DNA of 64,000 nt, from assembly GCF_029067145.1 (NCBI RefSeq), contig NZ_JAIEFA010000031.1, positions 1 through 64,000 of the forward strand, in the 5' to 3' direction. This DNA comes from Helicobacter sp. Lineage in GTDB: Bacteria; Campylobacterota; Campylobacteria; Campylobacterales; Helicobacteraceae. How positions within the stretch are numbered: the stretch's first letter is position 1; every line of letters begins with the position of its first letter. This document shows positions 56,291 through 64,000 of the stretch, one piece after another. The position numbers and the translations under genes are program-made. A model generated the notes under the pieces. That model was given only the letters and a program-made list of their open reading frames with translations, did not search any database and was not told the origin of the DNA.

Positions 56291-56647
56291 TTATTTTCTA
56301 ATTTCTTTGATTCTTGCAGATTTACCACTTCTTGTGCGGAGATAGTAGAGTTTTGCGCGTCTCACACGACCAATTTTAAGCACTTTAATGCTTTCAATAC
56401 TTTCAGAATAGAGAGGGAATATTCTTTCTACTCCTACACCATTTGCGCCGATTTTGCGAATCGTAAAAGTCTTGCCTGTCCCTGTGCCACGAAGTGAGAT
56501 ACAAACTCCTTCAAAATTTTGGATTCTTGTTTTATCTCCTTCAGAGATTTTAATCCCAACTCTTAATGTATCTCCTGCCTTAAATTGTGGAATCTCTTTT
56601 CCTGCAATTTGTGCGTCTTCAAAATGCTGAATATATTTATTTCTCAT
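56291..56647 (-). CDS. rplS: 50S ribosomal protein L19
   Basis: 118 residues. [44 protein letters not shown] (in part: [18 protein letters not shown]), [18 protein letters not shown] and [18 protein letters not shown] are the family blocks. It lies at the subunit interface. It is the last gene of the ffh-rpsP-khpA-rimM-trmD-rplS cluster and overlaps trmD by 11 bases. Confidence 0.97.
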   Translation of the reverse strand: MRNKYIQHFEDAQIAGKEIPQFKAGDTLRVGIKISEGDKTRIQNFEGVCISLRGTGTGKTFTIRKIGANGVGVERIFPLYSESIESIKVLKIGRVRRAKLYYLRTRSGKSARIKEIRK

Positions 56648-57341
56648 CTTTTAGCCTTTGTTTGTAGCGAATATAGAGGTCTGGTCTATGGAATCTAGTT
56701 TTTGCCTCTGACGCTTTTAATTTTAAGCTGTGGATTTTAGCGTGATTTCCCTTTGAATACTCTGAAGGAATCAATAAATTTTTAAAATTATGCGGTTTGG
56801 TAAAATTTGGGGATTCTAATAAAAACTCTTCATAGCTTTCTCCTTGTAAGGAATCACTATTGCCAAGCACTCCCTCTACCTGTCTTGAAATGCTATCACA
56901 CAAACAAAGTGCGGCAATCTCCCCACCGGTTAAAATAAAATCCCCGATACTAAAAACCTCATCGGCATACAATTCAATCAAACGTTCATCAAAGCCTTCA
57001 TATCGCCCGCAAACTAAGGTAATATGAGACTTTTTGCTCAAACATTTCGCGTCATTTTGTGAAAAGAGTTTCGCACAGGGCGTAAGAAAAATAATGTGTG
57101 TTTTGGGATTTTGTTTTTTTACAGAATCTAGCGCATTGCTTAAAGCCAATGGCTCTAGCACAAGTCCCGCGCCACCGCCTACTTGATAATCGTCTGTCTT
57201 TGCAAAGCGATGAGGGCTGAAGTCTCTAGGATTGACAAAATCTACGCCAAGTAATCCCTGCTTGATTGCCCGATAAAGAATAGAATCGCTGAAGTAAGAT
57301 TCTATCAAATGGGGAAATAAAGTAACAATAGAGAATCGCAT
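56637..57341 (-). CDS. trmD: tRNA (guanine-37 N1)-methyltransferase TrmD
   Basis: 234 residues of SPOUT knot fold: [30 protein letters not shown] (active Asp), [27 protein letters not shown] and the C-terminal [13 protein letters not shown]. It methylates G37 to prevent frameshifting. Its ATG shares one base with the rimM stop. Confidence 0.97.
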   Translation of the reverse strand: MRFSIVTLFPHLIESYFSDSILYRAIKQGLLGVDFVNPRDFSPHRFAKTDDYQVGGGAGLVLEPLALSNALDSVKKQNPKTHIIFLTPCAKLFSQNDAKCLSKKSHITLVCGRYEGFDERLIELYADEVFSIGDFILTGGEIAALCLCDSISRQVEGVLGNSDSLQGESYEEFLLESPNFTKPHNFKNLLIPSEYSKGNHAKIHSLKLKASEAKTRFHRPDLYIRYKQRLKDEK

Positions 57342-57937
57342 TAACTATTTTCCAAGATTTCTCTACAAAATTGTGTATAAATGATTTTTGGGGTAGCACT
57401 GGTGCTTTCTTTGGATTCCTCTTTGGAATAGATTGTGGAATCTTTTTTGGATTCCACCCCCAAAATATAACGCGCATTATAAGGAATCAAAAAACTCTTT
57501 GGGAAATTCTGTGCCACAAGCGCAAAATCAGTTTTAACAGACAAATAATCCTGCGCACAAAAGCGTTCAATCTCGCTTACAACGCCAAGAATCTCGCCAT
57601 TTTCTACAATCTCACTCCCTACAAGCTCAAACCAAAAAAATTCATTTTCTTTGAGTTTGCACTGCTGCTTACATTGCTCTTGCGTAGTATAAAGCACAAG
57701 ATTGACGATTTGCTTTGCTGCTTCTTTGGAATTAATTTCAATAAATTTTGCTATGGAACGTTTTGCTTGATAAGATTCAAGTGTCAAATTGCCAAATTGT
57801 GATAAATAAATATTACCACTCTGCAAGGATTCGGGAAAATCGCTTAGCAAATGCAAAAATACCTCACCTTTGAATCCTGTGGAGCGACCGATTTTCGCGA
57901 CACTTACCCAATCTTTTTGGACGCTCTTACCAAACAT
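57341..57937 (-). CDS. rimM: ribosome maturation factor RimM
   Basis: 198 residues. The N-terminal beta-barrel is VAKIGRSTGFKGEVFLHLLSD (start: IGRSTGFKGEVFL), and the PRC-barrel is NEFFWFELVGSEIVENGEILG and FLIPYNARYILGV. The C-terminal tail is Ser/Glu-rich and longer than usual. It assists 30S head assembly. Confidence 0.93.
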   Translation of the reverse strand: MFGKSVQKDWVSVAKIGRSTGFKGEVFLHLLSDFPESLQSGNIYLSQFGNLTLESYQAKRSIAKFIEINSKEAAKQIVNLVLYTTQEQCKQQCKLKENEFFWFELVGSEIVENGEILGVVSEIERFCAQDYLSVKTDFALVAQNFPKSFLIPYNARYILGVESKKDSTIYSKEESKESTSATPKIIYTQFCREILENS

Positions 57938-57939
57938 TC

Positions 57940-58191
57940 CTAAGCTTCAGTAGTTTGTGGTTTCACGATAATGCGATAAGAGTTGCCATCTTTTGCTTTA
58001 ATGCCAGAAACAAAAGTTTTGATTGCGCCAATCATTTTGCCATCTTTGCCAATCAAGCGTCCTGCATCTTGCGAGGAAGAAAGAATTTCAATTTCATAAA
58101 AATTCGTATCAAGCTCTGTTTTGATGACACGAATTTTGTCGGGTTCTGTAACAATTTTTTTTACATAGGCTTCTATAAAATCTTCTACCAT
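57940..58191 (-). CDS. khpA: KH-domain RNA-binding protein KhpA
   Basis: 83 residues with one KH domain. The RNA loop GxxG is in LIGKDGKMIGAIKTFVSG. VEDFIEAYVKKIVTEPDKIRV is the usual start. KhpA acts with KhpB in RNA regulation. It sits between rpsP and rimM, as in many bacteria. Confidence 0.93.
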   Translation of the reverse strand: MVEDFIEAYVKKIVTEPDKIRVIKTELDTNFYEIEILSSSQDAGRLIGKDGKMIGAIKTFVSGIKAKDGNSYRIIVKPQTTEA

Positions 58192-58208
58192 ATATTGCCT
58201 ACATTTGA

Positions 58209-58436
58209 TTATTTAGTAATTGCTTTTACTCTTTCGCTCATTTTTGCGCCAACGCCTGTCCAATATTTCAATCTTTCCGCATCATATTTTACCACAGAAG
58301 GCTCCACGAGAGGATTATAATATCCGATAGATTCAATCCAACCTCCATCGCGTCTTTTTCTACTATCAGTTACAATGATTCTATAAAAAGGCTTTTTCTT
58401 TCGTCCCATTTTTGTTAAGCGGATAACGGTTGCCAA
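58209..58436 (-). CDS. rpsP: 30S ribosomal protein S16
   Basis: 75 residues. [42 protein letters not shown] is the family signature (quoted in part: [17 protein letters not shown]). It binds 16S rRNA in the lower body. It starts the second half of the cluster after a 189-base gap from ffh. Confidence 0.97.
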   Translation of the reverse strand: MATVIRLTKMGRKKKPFYRIIVTDSRKRRDGGWIESIGYYNPLVEPSVVKYDAERLKYWTGVGAKMSERVKAITK

Positions 58437-58529
58437 AATATGCTCCTTAAATCAATCTTAAATTCACAGACAAATCTGCATAAAGGCGAAATTTTATCTA
58501 AAAGCAAGTAATGTTTTCCTTAAAGTGCT

Positions 58530-58612
58530 ATGTATTCTCGCAAGGACAAGCCCCTGCTATGTCATTGTAGAAATGCGCAACATTCGTGGCAATCTATAAT
58601 GTTGAAATGCAA
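58530..58612. repeat. dispersed intergenic repeat, copy 8
   Basis: In the ffh-rpsP gap: TCTCGCAAGGACAAGCC, ATGTCATTGTAGAAATGCG, TTCGTGGCAATCTATAATG. It is a diverged copy of the GTCATTGCGAG...CGTGGCAATCTATAAT module. Confidence 0.6.
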
Positions 58613-58625
58613 ACAAAAAGGCACA

Positions 58626-59966
58626 CTATCTCCTAAGCTGCCCCATTCTTGCGTCTTTCATCAGGCTCATCAAATCACCCATTCCGCCTTTGTTAGAAAA
58701 TTTCTTTGCCATTTTCGCCGCATTTTCAAACTGCTTCAAAAAACGATTCACATCACTAACATCAATCCCCGCGCCCATTGCAATACGCTTTTTGCGACTA
58801 CCATTGAGCAAATCCGGATTCTCGCGCTCTTTTGGTGTCATTGAGGAGACCATTGCGCGCATTTGTTTCATCTCTTTTGAATTGTCCAAATCCACATCTT
58901 TAAGCGCGCTTGCCATATTTCCTAGACCGGGCAACATTGAAAGAATAGACTGCATAGAACCAATTTTTTTGATATTATCCAACTGCGCGATAAAGTCATT
59001 AAAATTGAATTTGCCCTTTTTGATTTTCTTAGAAATGTCTTTTGCTTCTTTCTCGCTAATCACAGCAGCGGTTTTTTCAGCCAAAGAGTGAATATCCCCT
59101 GCCCCCATTAGTCGCCCCACAATGCGTTCAGGGATAAAAACCTCTAAATCCGCGACTTTCTCGCCCACACCAATAAAGCGCAATGGAATCCCAAGCTGAT
59201 GCGCAATAGAAAGTGCGATTCCACCTTTGCTATCTCCATCAAATTTGCTTAAAATCACTCCACTTAAGTTCATTTTCTGATGAAAGATTCCGGCACTCTT
59301 GACGCCGTCTTGCCCACTTAAGCTATCCACAACATAAAATACTTCATTAGGATTAATCGCATTTTTAATGCCCTGCAATTCCTGCATTAAAGCTTCATCA
59401 ATCGCCAATCGTCCAGCAGTATCCACAAGCAACACATCATAAAGCCCATCAACTGCCTTTTGCTTGGCTTGTATTGCAATTTCTGCGGGAGTTTTTCCCT
59501 CTAAATAAAAAAAATCCACTTCCACTTGCAAGGCTAATTGTCGCAACTGCTCCACTGCGGCAAGTCTTTGCAAATCACAAGCAGCCAACAAGACTTTTTT
59601 CTGTTTGCCCTTAAGATAATTTGCCAATTTTGCTGTTGTCGTTGTTTTCCCACTTCCTTGTAAGCCCGCCATCAAAACGATTGTTGGGGGCTTGGGCGCA
59701 AAAATAAACCCATAATTACCCGGTGCGGTAAGAATCACATTGAGCGATTCTTTTAATGCGCTTAAAAAATTTTCCTTTCCGATTCCGCTTTGCTTCGTTT
59801 TAAGCTCCACATCGCTCAACAATTCTTTTAAAACCTTATAATGCACATCGGATTTTAAAAGCGATTTTTTTAACTCCTCTAAAGCGCGTTTTAACGCCTT
59901 TTCATCGTCTTGGAATCGGATTTTGCTAATGGCACTTTGAAAACTCTCTGTAATAACACCAAACAA
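58626..59966 (-). CDS. ffh: signal recognition particle protein Ffh
   Basis: 446 residues. NG GTPase domain: VLMAGLQGSGKTTTTAKLA, LLVDTAGRLAIDEALM, LSKFDGDSKGGIALSIA (in part: TKGD-equivalent SKFDGDSKGG), and RFIGVGEKVADLEVF. The methionine-rich M domain (from 300) ends near RMGQLRR and binds 4.5S RNA and signal sequences. It heads the minus-strand ribosomal/RNA cluster. No 4.5S RNA was seen in the window. Confidence 0.97.
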   Translation of the reverse strand: MFGVITESFQSAISKIRFQDDEKALKRALEELKKSLLKSDVHYKVLKELLSDVELKTKQSGIGKENFLSALKESLNVILTAPGNYGFIFAPKPPTIVLMAGLQGSGKTTTTAKLANYLKGKQKKVLLAACDLQRLAAVEQLRQLALQVEVDFFYLEGKTPAEIAIQAKQKAVDGLYDVLLVDTAGRLAIDEALMQELQGIKNAINPNEVFYVVDSLSGQDGVKSAGIFHQKMNLSGVILSKFDGDSKGGIALSIAHQLGIPLRFIGVGEKVADLEVFIPERIVGRLMGAGDIHSLAEKTAAVISEKEAKDISKKIKKGKFNFNDFIAQLDNIKKIGSMQSILSMLPGLGNMASALKDVDLDNSKEMKQMRAMVSSMTPKERENPDLLNGSRKKRIAMGAGIDVSDVNRFLKQFENAAKMAKKFSNKGGMGDLMSLMKDARMGQLRR

Positions 59967-60060
59967 CTTCGCAACCTCGATTAAAAAGATAAAATCTGCG
60001 ATTCTACATTAGATTTGCTTAAAAGTTTATTGCGCCCTTTTACGCGACACAAACACATTA

Positions 60061-60407
60061 TGGAATCGCAAAGATAGATTCTCAAAAAATAAATAACCTA
60101 GATAAAATAAATCCTAAAGACTTAGTAACCACTCAAGATTCTAAACAATCCTCTTTACTTTGGCGAATTAGACAAAGACAATACCATTAAACAAGATACA
60201 CCAAGTTATTACTTCTCCCCTAAAGATGAAGAAAATAATCTAGGCACACTTACTATCTTTTTAAATGCTTCTACTCTTACTCTTTTAAATTATTCTCTCT
60301 TAGATTCTAGTTTAAATATTAAACTAGAACTCACAAACAAAGAATCTCAAGAAAAACAAGATAAAGCTATCATACAAAGAGAACAAAAACAACACATAGA
60401 GATATGA
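60061..60407 (+). pseudogene. truncated unknown gene in the 60-61 kb islet
   Basis: The frame is open from 60129 with no start codon and reads NNPLYFGELDKDNTIKQDTPS... to QKQHIEI, stopping at 60405-60407. Just upstream another frame reads NNLDKINPKDLVTTQDSKQSS, which suggests a frameshift near 60150. Composition is Asn/Lys/Asp/Gln-rich and no family is recognised. Its stop overlaps the ATG of the next gene (ATGA), so it was once the upstream member of a coupled pair. Confidence 0.5.
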
Positions 60408-61138
60408 TTGAAAGCGATAGAAAGCGTAGAGTTGTAGTGAACTACTCTTATCATCCTATTTCTCAAAAAATGAGTGAAATCTATCAAGAGTTAGTGAAAA
60501 AATATCCACGACCACTACCCTTAACAATAGATGAACAATCAGATATTATTGATAAAACCTATCCTAGAATTCTCTCTAATGGTTGTCGATATATTACAGC
60601 GGAGGGTTTCTATCTAAGTAGTTTAACTCCACCAAGAAAATTAGAGAATAAAGACATTGATTTATTAATAGAGAGAATCAAAGAATATATGGGAGAGGAA
60701 GTGTATGAGAAATATTTTGTGGGAGTTATCCATCAAAATATACCCGATTGCTTTTATGAAGAAGTTACATCAGAAACATACTGGAAAACCGATTTTAGTA
60801 CTGATTTTGAAAAAATCAAAGAATATATGGGAGAGGAAGTGTATGAGAAATATTTTGTGGGAAAGGATGATTTGCCCCCAGGATACAGCCGTTCTTTTAA
60901 AGAACGAACAACGTTAGGATGGCTTTATGTTAAAGGGGGCAAACCAATAGTTATAAGTATGTCTGCTAGTGGATTAAAAAAGCTCGAGACTACTTATGGA
61001 CCGCTTACAGGAGATGAAGGAGCAGGGTTTAGGTACGTTCATAAAGTTTATTCTAAAAAGCTTTCTAATAATATCTTTTACCTAGAAAATGGTAAATTTG
61101 TAAAAAGTGATGAAAAAGACAAGGGAGGAACACATTGA
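60404..61138 (+). CDS. unknown protein with internal duplication, accessory islet
   Basis: 244 residues, no signal or membrane helix, no recognised family. IKEYMGEEVYEKYFVG occurs twice, 46 codons apart. The DNA is identical for 49 bases (60676-60724 and 60814-60862), so the duplication is recent. The C-terminal half (RTTLGWLYVKGGKPIVISMS, VHKVYSKKLSNNIFYLENG) looks like a beta-rich domain. It overlaps the truncated upstream gene by four bases and is followed by a 25-codon fragment. The context suggests an effector, immunity or surface-protein cassette, but that is a guess. Confidence 0.6.
   Translation: MIESDRKRRVVVNYSYHPISQKMSEIYQELVKKYPRPLPLTIDEQSDIIDKTYPRILSNGCRYITAEGFYLSSLTPPRKLENKDIDLLIERIKEYMGEEVYEKYFVGVIHQNIPDCFYEEVTSETYWKTDFSTDFEKIKEYMGEEVYEKYFVGKDDLPPGYSRSFKERTTLGWLYVKGGKPIVISMSASGLKKLETTYGPLTGDEGAGFRYVHKVYSKKLSNNIFYLENGKFVKSDEKDKGGTH
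60676..60862 (+). repeat. 49-base direct repeat inside the islet gene
   Basis: Two identical 49-base copies (60676-60724 and 60814-60862), 138 bases apart start to start, in the same reading frame. Confidence 0.85.
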
Positions 61139-61212
61139 ATCCTAAAGACTTCATAGAACAAGCTAAAGACTATGCAGATTGTGCTGAAATTCTGCCTATT
61201 ATTTATGAATAA
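61135..61212 (+). pseudogene. 25-codon fragment after the islet gene
   Basis: TTG start behind GGGAGGAACACA, reading NPKDFIEQAKDYADCAEILP and stopping at 61210-61212. NPKDF resembles NPKDL in the fragment near 60.1 kb, as if both were the start of the same kind of gene. Probably a truncated third member. Confidence 0.4.
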
Positions 61213-61309
61213 TTTATGGAGAAAATATCAAATTTATGTGAAGCTTCTGTGAGATTTTTGTGATAAAGATTTTATGCAAACCATTTACCATTGATTATTT
61301 TTTATGGAC

Positions 61310-61315
61310 TATAAT
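61310..61315 (+). promoter_or_regulatory. -10 element of yceI
   Basis: TATAAT in GGACTATAATTTC, 37 bases before the yceI ATG, with AAAGGA next to the start codon. Confidence 0.5.
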
Positions 61316-61351
61316 TTCAGAGTTTAAATTTTAATTTCAAAAGGATTTTCA

Positions 61352-61894
61352 ATGAAAAAGTTTCTTTGTTCTCTTAGTTTAGCAGCAGCTCTTAGTTTCC
61401 CAGCACTTGCAGCTCCTTATGCACTAGATTCAGCAAACTCTAAAGTAGATTTCTCCGTTTCTCATCTCAAACTCACACAAGTAGATGGCAAATTCAATAA
61501 GTTTAGCGCAACGATTGATTACGACCAAGCTTCTAGCACTTTAAAAGTCTTAGAGGGTGTTGTGGATATAACTTCAGTGGATACTGCAAACCCCAAAAGA
61601 GACGCGCATTTGCAAGCAGAGGATATGTTTGATGCAAAAAAATACCCCAATATGACTTTTAAAATGACAAAATTTGAAGCAGGTAAAATTTATGGGGATT
61701 TAACGATTCGTTCCACAACAAAGCCTATCGTGCTTGATGCAACAATCCAACCAAATGGCAAAGCTTTAGATATTAATGCTACTACAAAAATTTTAAGAAG
61801 TGATTTTGATGTCTCTTGGCACAATATTTTCAAAGATAATGCTGTGGGCGATGAAGTAAAAATCACTTTAAACCTTAAAGCAAACGCAAAATAA
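61352..61894 (+). CDS. yceI: YceI-family periplasmic lipid-binding protein
   Basis: 180 residues. The signal peptide is MKKFLCSLSLAAALSFPALA. The lipocalin-like barrel has YALDSANSKVDFSVSHLKLT, DAHLQAEDMFDAKKYPNMTFK (in part: AEDMFDAKKYPNMTF), and FDVSWHNIFKDNAVGDEVKI. YceI proteins bind isoprenoids or amphiphiles in the periplasm; H. pylori has one (HP1286). It stands alone, with its own -10 and a following hairpin. Confidence 0.93.
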   Translation: MKKFLCSLSLAAALSFPALAAPYALDSANSKVDFSVSHLKLTQVDGKFNKFSATIDYDQASSTLKVLEGVVDITSVDTANPKRDAHLQAEDMFDAKKYPNMTFKMTKFEAGKIYGDLTIRSTTKPIVLDATIQPNGKALDINATTKILRSDFDVSWHNIFKDNAVGDEVKITLNLKANAK

Positions 61895-61918
61895 CCACAC
61901 AACTAACCCAATATAAAA

Positions 61919-61947
61919 CACAATGACAAAAACCTCTTGTCATTGTG
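61919..61947 (+). terminator. perfect hairpin after yceI
   Basis: CACAATGACAA and TTGTCATTGTG make an 11-bp perfect stem with a 7-base loop, 25 bases after the yceI stop. No T-run follows. The stem contains TGTCATTG, close to the core of the dispersed repeat, so it may be a stripped-down copy serving as terminator. Confidence 0.5.
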
Positions 61948-62045
61948 AGATTCTGCAAGAATACAACAACCCCCACAAACAATTAATGCGTTTTTAAAAA
62001 AAAAATTGTAAGATTAGCTTTTATCTTTGAATATAAGGATTTTCA

Positions 62046-63161
62046 ATGAAAAAGACTTTTGTAGCCCTCTCTTTGGCGTGCGGAATCTTTGCTAGCAATC
62101 TTTTAGCAGGAGAAGTAAAAATCGGTGTCGTTTTACCTGCAAGTGGTGCAGTAGGTGGGTTTGGAGAACTTGGCAAACGCGGAATTGACTTAGCTTACAA
62201 GGCACAGAGTAAAACCAAAAATGGAGATGAGATTAAAATTATCTTTATTGACAATAAGAGCGACAAAATAGAATCCGCAAACGCAATGCAAAAGCTCGTT
62301 TCAAGCGACAAAGTCAGCGTTGTTATTGGTCCTATGATTTCTACTAATGCGCTTGCAATGACAAAAATTGCAGACGATAGCAAAACGCCTCTCATCGCTC
62401 CTGTGGCGACTAACGACCGCGTAACTAAAGGCAAAAATTTCGTTTCTCGTGTCTCTTTTGCGGATAGCTTTCAAGGACTCATCGCGGCAAATCTAGCTTT
62501 CAAAGACTTGGGCGCAAAAAAAGCAGCGATTTTGTTTGACAATAGCAGTGATTATTCTATCGGGCTTACACGTGCTTTTAGAAATCAATTCAAAGCTTTA
62601 GGTGGCGAAATCATTATTGAAGCCAATGCTCAAGCAGGAACTAAAGACTTCAAAGCACAAATTTCAAGCATTAAAGCAAAGAATCCCGATGTTCTTTATT
62701 TACCAATTTATTATAACGAGGGCGCATTGATTGCCGTTCAAGCCAAGCAATTAGGATTAAATGTCCCAACCATTGGAGGAGATGGCTTAGTTTCAAATAA
62801 AATTTTCTTTGATGTCGCCAAAGAAGCGGGAGAAGGTTATATGGTAACGGATTATTATTCTACAAACTCCAAACAAACCCCCAAAGGCGAAAAATTCATC
62901 AAAGATTACAAAAAAACTTATAATGAGCCTGTAAGCTCCTTTAGCATTATGCTTGCGGACGCTTATGGACTTGCTGTGGCTGCGATTGAACAATGTGGCG
63001 CGGAGAATCGCGAATGCATCAATGATAAAATTCGCAATGCCAAAGATTATGATGGCATAAGTGGTAAATTCTCTTTGCAAAATGGCGAATCTATCCGCAG
63101 TGCAGTAATTAATCAAGTGCAAGGTGGTAATTTAGTTTATAAAACTACGATTGAACCATAA
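62046..63161 (+). CDS. livJ: ABC transporter periplasmic substrate-binding protein, branched-chain amino acid type
   Basis: 371 residues. The signal peptide is MKKTFVALSLACGIFASNLLA. It has the LivJ fold: IGVVLPASGAVGGFGELGKRG, VVIGPMISTNALAM, SFADSFQGLIAANLA, ILFDNSSDYSIGLTRAF (in part: FDNSSDYSIGLTR), and FSIMLADAYGLAVAAIEQ. Ligand specificity is not certain. It is followed by the LivH permease, 37 bases on. A run of ten A lies 40 bases upstream of the ATG. Confidence 0.93.
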   Translation: MKKTFVALSLACGIFASNLLAGEVKIGVVLPASGAVGGFGELGKRGIDLAYKAQSKTKNGDEIKIIFIDNKSDKIESANAMQKLVSSDKVSVVIGPMISTNALAMTKIADDSKTPLIAPVATNDRVTKGKNFVSRVSFADSFQGLIAANLAFKDLGAKKAAILFDNSSDYSIGLTRAFRNQFKALGGEIIIEANAQAGTKDFKAQISSIKAKNPDVLYLPIYYNEGALIAVQAKQLGLNVPTIGGDGLVSNKIFFDVAKEAGEGYMVTDYYSTNSKQTPKGEKFIKDYKKTYNEPVSSFSIMLADAYGLAVAAIEQCGAENRECINDKIRNAKDYDGISGKFSLQNGESIRSAVINQVQGGNLVYKTTIEP

Positions 63162-63198
63162 AATTTTATAAGATTCTGTGAATTTTGAGGTTTAAAGT

Positions 63199-64000
63199 TT
63201 GGACTTTTTAACTTTTTTTCAGCAATGCATTAATGGCTTGAGCTTGGGCAGTATGTATGCACTCATCGCGATTGGCTATACAATGGTTTATGGCTGTTTG
63301 CGTTTGATTAATTTTGCTCACGCAGATATTATGATGGTAGGAGCATTTCTCGTTTTTTTTGCCATTAGCTCCTTTGATTTGCCTTTTTATGCTGCTGCGA
63401 TTTTATCTATTGCCCTATGTGGAATCCTAGGCGTAATGATTGACAAGATTGCCTACACTCCTTTACGCAGTGCGCCTAGAATCTCTATGCTAATTACTGC
63501 AATTGGTGTAAGCTTTTTTTTGGAAAATCTTTTTAATGTCCTCTTTGGCTCTACACCTAGATTCTTTAATGCTCCAGCATTTTTCTCGCAATCTTTAGAT
63601 ATTTTTGGTATCAGTTTGACCATTATTACATTAATCATTCCATTGGTTACGCTTTTGCTTTTAGGAGGACTTTTGCGTTTTCTCTATCACACAAAGCAAG
63701 GAATGGCGATTCGTGCAAGCGCATTTGATATTAACACCGTGCGCTTAATGGGAATCAATGTAAATCATATTATTGCCATTGTTTTTGCGATTGGTAGCAC
63801 TTTAGCGGGAATTGGGGGAATTTTTTATGCAATTTCTTATCCCACGATTGACCCGCTTATGGGAGTGCTAATTGGCTTAAAAGCCTTTGCTGCTGCGGTT
63901 TTAGGTGGAATCGGAAGCGTAGGCGGAGCGGTGCTTGGAGGCTTTATCTTGGGCTTTACAGAAGTTATGGCAGTAGCACTTTTTCCAGACCTTGGAGGAT
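63199..64000 (+). CDS. livH: branched-chain amino acid ABC permease LivH (partial, runs off the window)
   Basis: It starts at TTG 63199 after GAGG: DFLTFFQQCINGLSLGSMYALIAIGYTMVYG, the LivH N-terminal block (in part: NGLSLGSMYALIAIGYTMVYG). Later blocks are RLINFAHADIMM, AFDINTVRLMGINVN and the EAA-type loop LKAFAAAVLGGIGSVGGAVLGG. About 267 of roughly 290 residues are present, with at least seven helices. It forms an operon with livJ. Confidence 0.93.
   Translation, partial: MDFLTFFQQCINGLSLGSMYALIAIGYTMVYGCLRLINFAHADIMMVGAFLVFFAISSFDLPFYAAAILSIALCGILGVMIDKIAYTPLRSAPRISMLITAIGVSFFLENLFNVLFGSTPRFFNAPAFFSQSLDIFGISLTIITLIIPLVTLLLLGGLLRFLYHTKQGMAIRASAFDINTVRLMGINVNHIIAIVFAIGSTLAGIGGIFYAISYPTIDPLMGVLIGLKAFAAAVLGGIGSVGGAVLGGFILGFTEVMAVALFPDLGG

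Overview
The window is an AT-rich, gene-dense chromosome segment from a member of the Campylobacterota, most likely an intestinal or enterohepatic Helicobacter. The evidence is gene order and content: cheY-prmA-ftsH-(Psd-like)-pssA, rpsO divergent from flhA followed by a DHH phosphoesterase, tpiA-fabI, an FlhB2/FlhX gene, a CetA/CetB energy-taxis pair, sigma-54 and sigma-28 flagellar promoters, and homopolymer or dinucleotide tracts inside surface-modification genes. The species cannot be fixed from the sequence alone.

Layout. 0-0.7 kb: a broken low-complexity end, the start of a sulfatase-like membrane protein with a G12 tract, and tRNA-Pro and tRNA-His behind a perfect sigma-70 promoter. 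0.7-8.4 kb: TraT lipoprotein, TatD, riboflavin synthase, FlhX, a decayed orphan HsdS, the rod genes flgF/flgG2-flgG behind a sigma-54 promoter, and an EptC-type phosphoethanolamine transferase switched off by a G9 tract. 8.4-15.8 kb: mnmA, a YhbP-like protein, dgkA, a sigma-28 operon of a secreted LamG-like protein (three frameshifts) and an EF-hand protein, tRNA-Glu, queH and an EI24 protein. 15.8-31.2 kb: housekeeping genes (dnaB, pdxJ, hisH-hisA, cheY, prmA, ftsH, pssA, leuA, secG, frr, pyrE, RDD protein, atpB, ThiE-like). 31.2-39.4 kb: tryptophan synthesis as two divergent units, trpE-trpGD-trpCF-MOSC on minus and trpB-trpA on plus. 39.4-48.1 kb: dGTPase-like, metallo-beta-lactamase fold, Crp/Fnr regulator, rpsO, flhA, DHH, purN, and a glycosyltransferase with a (AG)12 tract. 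48.3-49.6 kb: a second sigma-28 unit with an EF-hand protein. 49.6-54.1 kb: Nim-like flavoprotein, murB, fliQ, fabI, tpiA, FUSC protein. 54.1-56.0 kb: cetB-cetA. 56.3-60.0 kb: the conserved ffh-rpsP-KH-rimM-trmD-rplS cluster on minus. 60.0-61.2 kb: a small accessory islet of unrecognised, partly broken genes. 61.3-64.0 kb: yceI, livJ, and livH running off the end.

Three themes link the genes. The first is flagella and taxis: flgF, flgG, flhA, fliQ, FlhX, cheY, CetA/B and two apparent FliA (sigma-28) operons that each pair a signal-peptide protein with an EF-hand protein. The second is surface phase variation: G12, G9 and (AG)12 tracts in three envelope-modifying genes. The third is a dispersed palindromic intergenic repeat built around GTCATTGCGAG and GGATTGCTTCG, with at least eight copies in gaps between operons.

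The strongest candidate for something not previously described is the pair of sigma-28/EF-hand operons at 10.4-13.3 kb and 48.3-49.6 kb.
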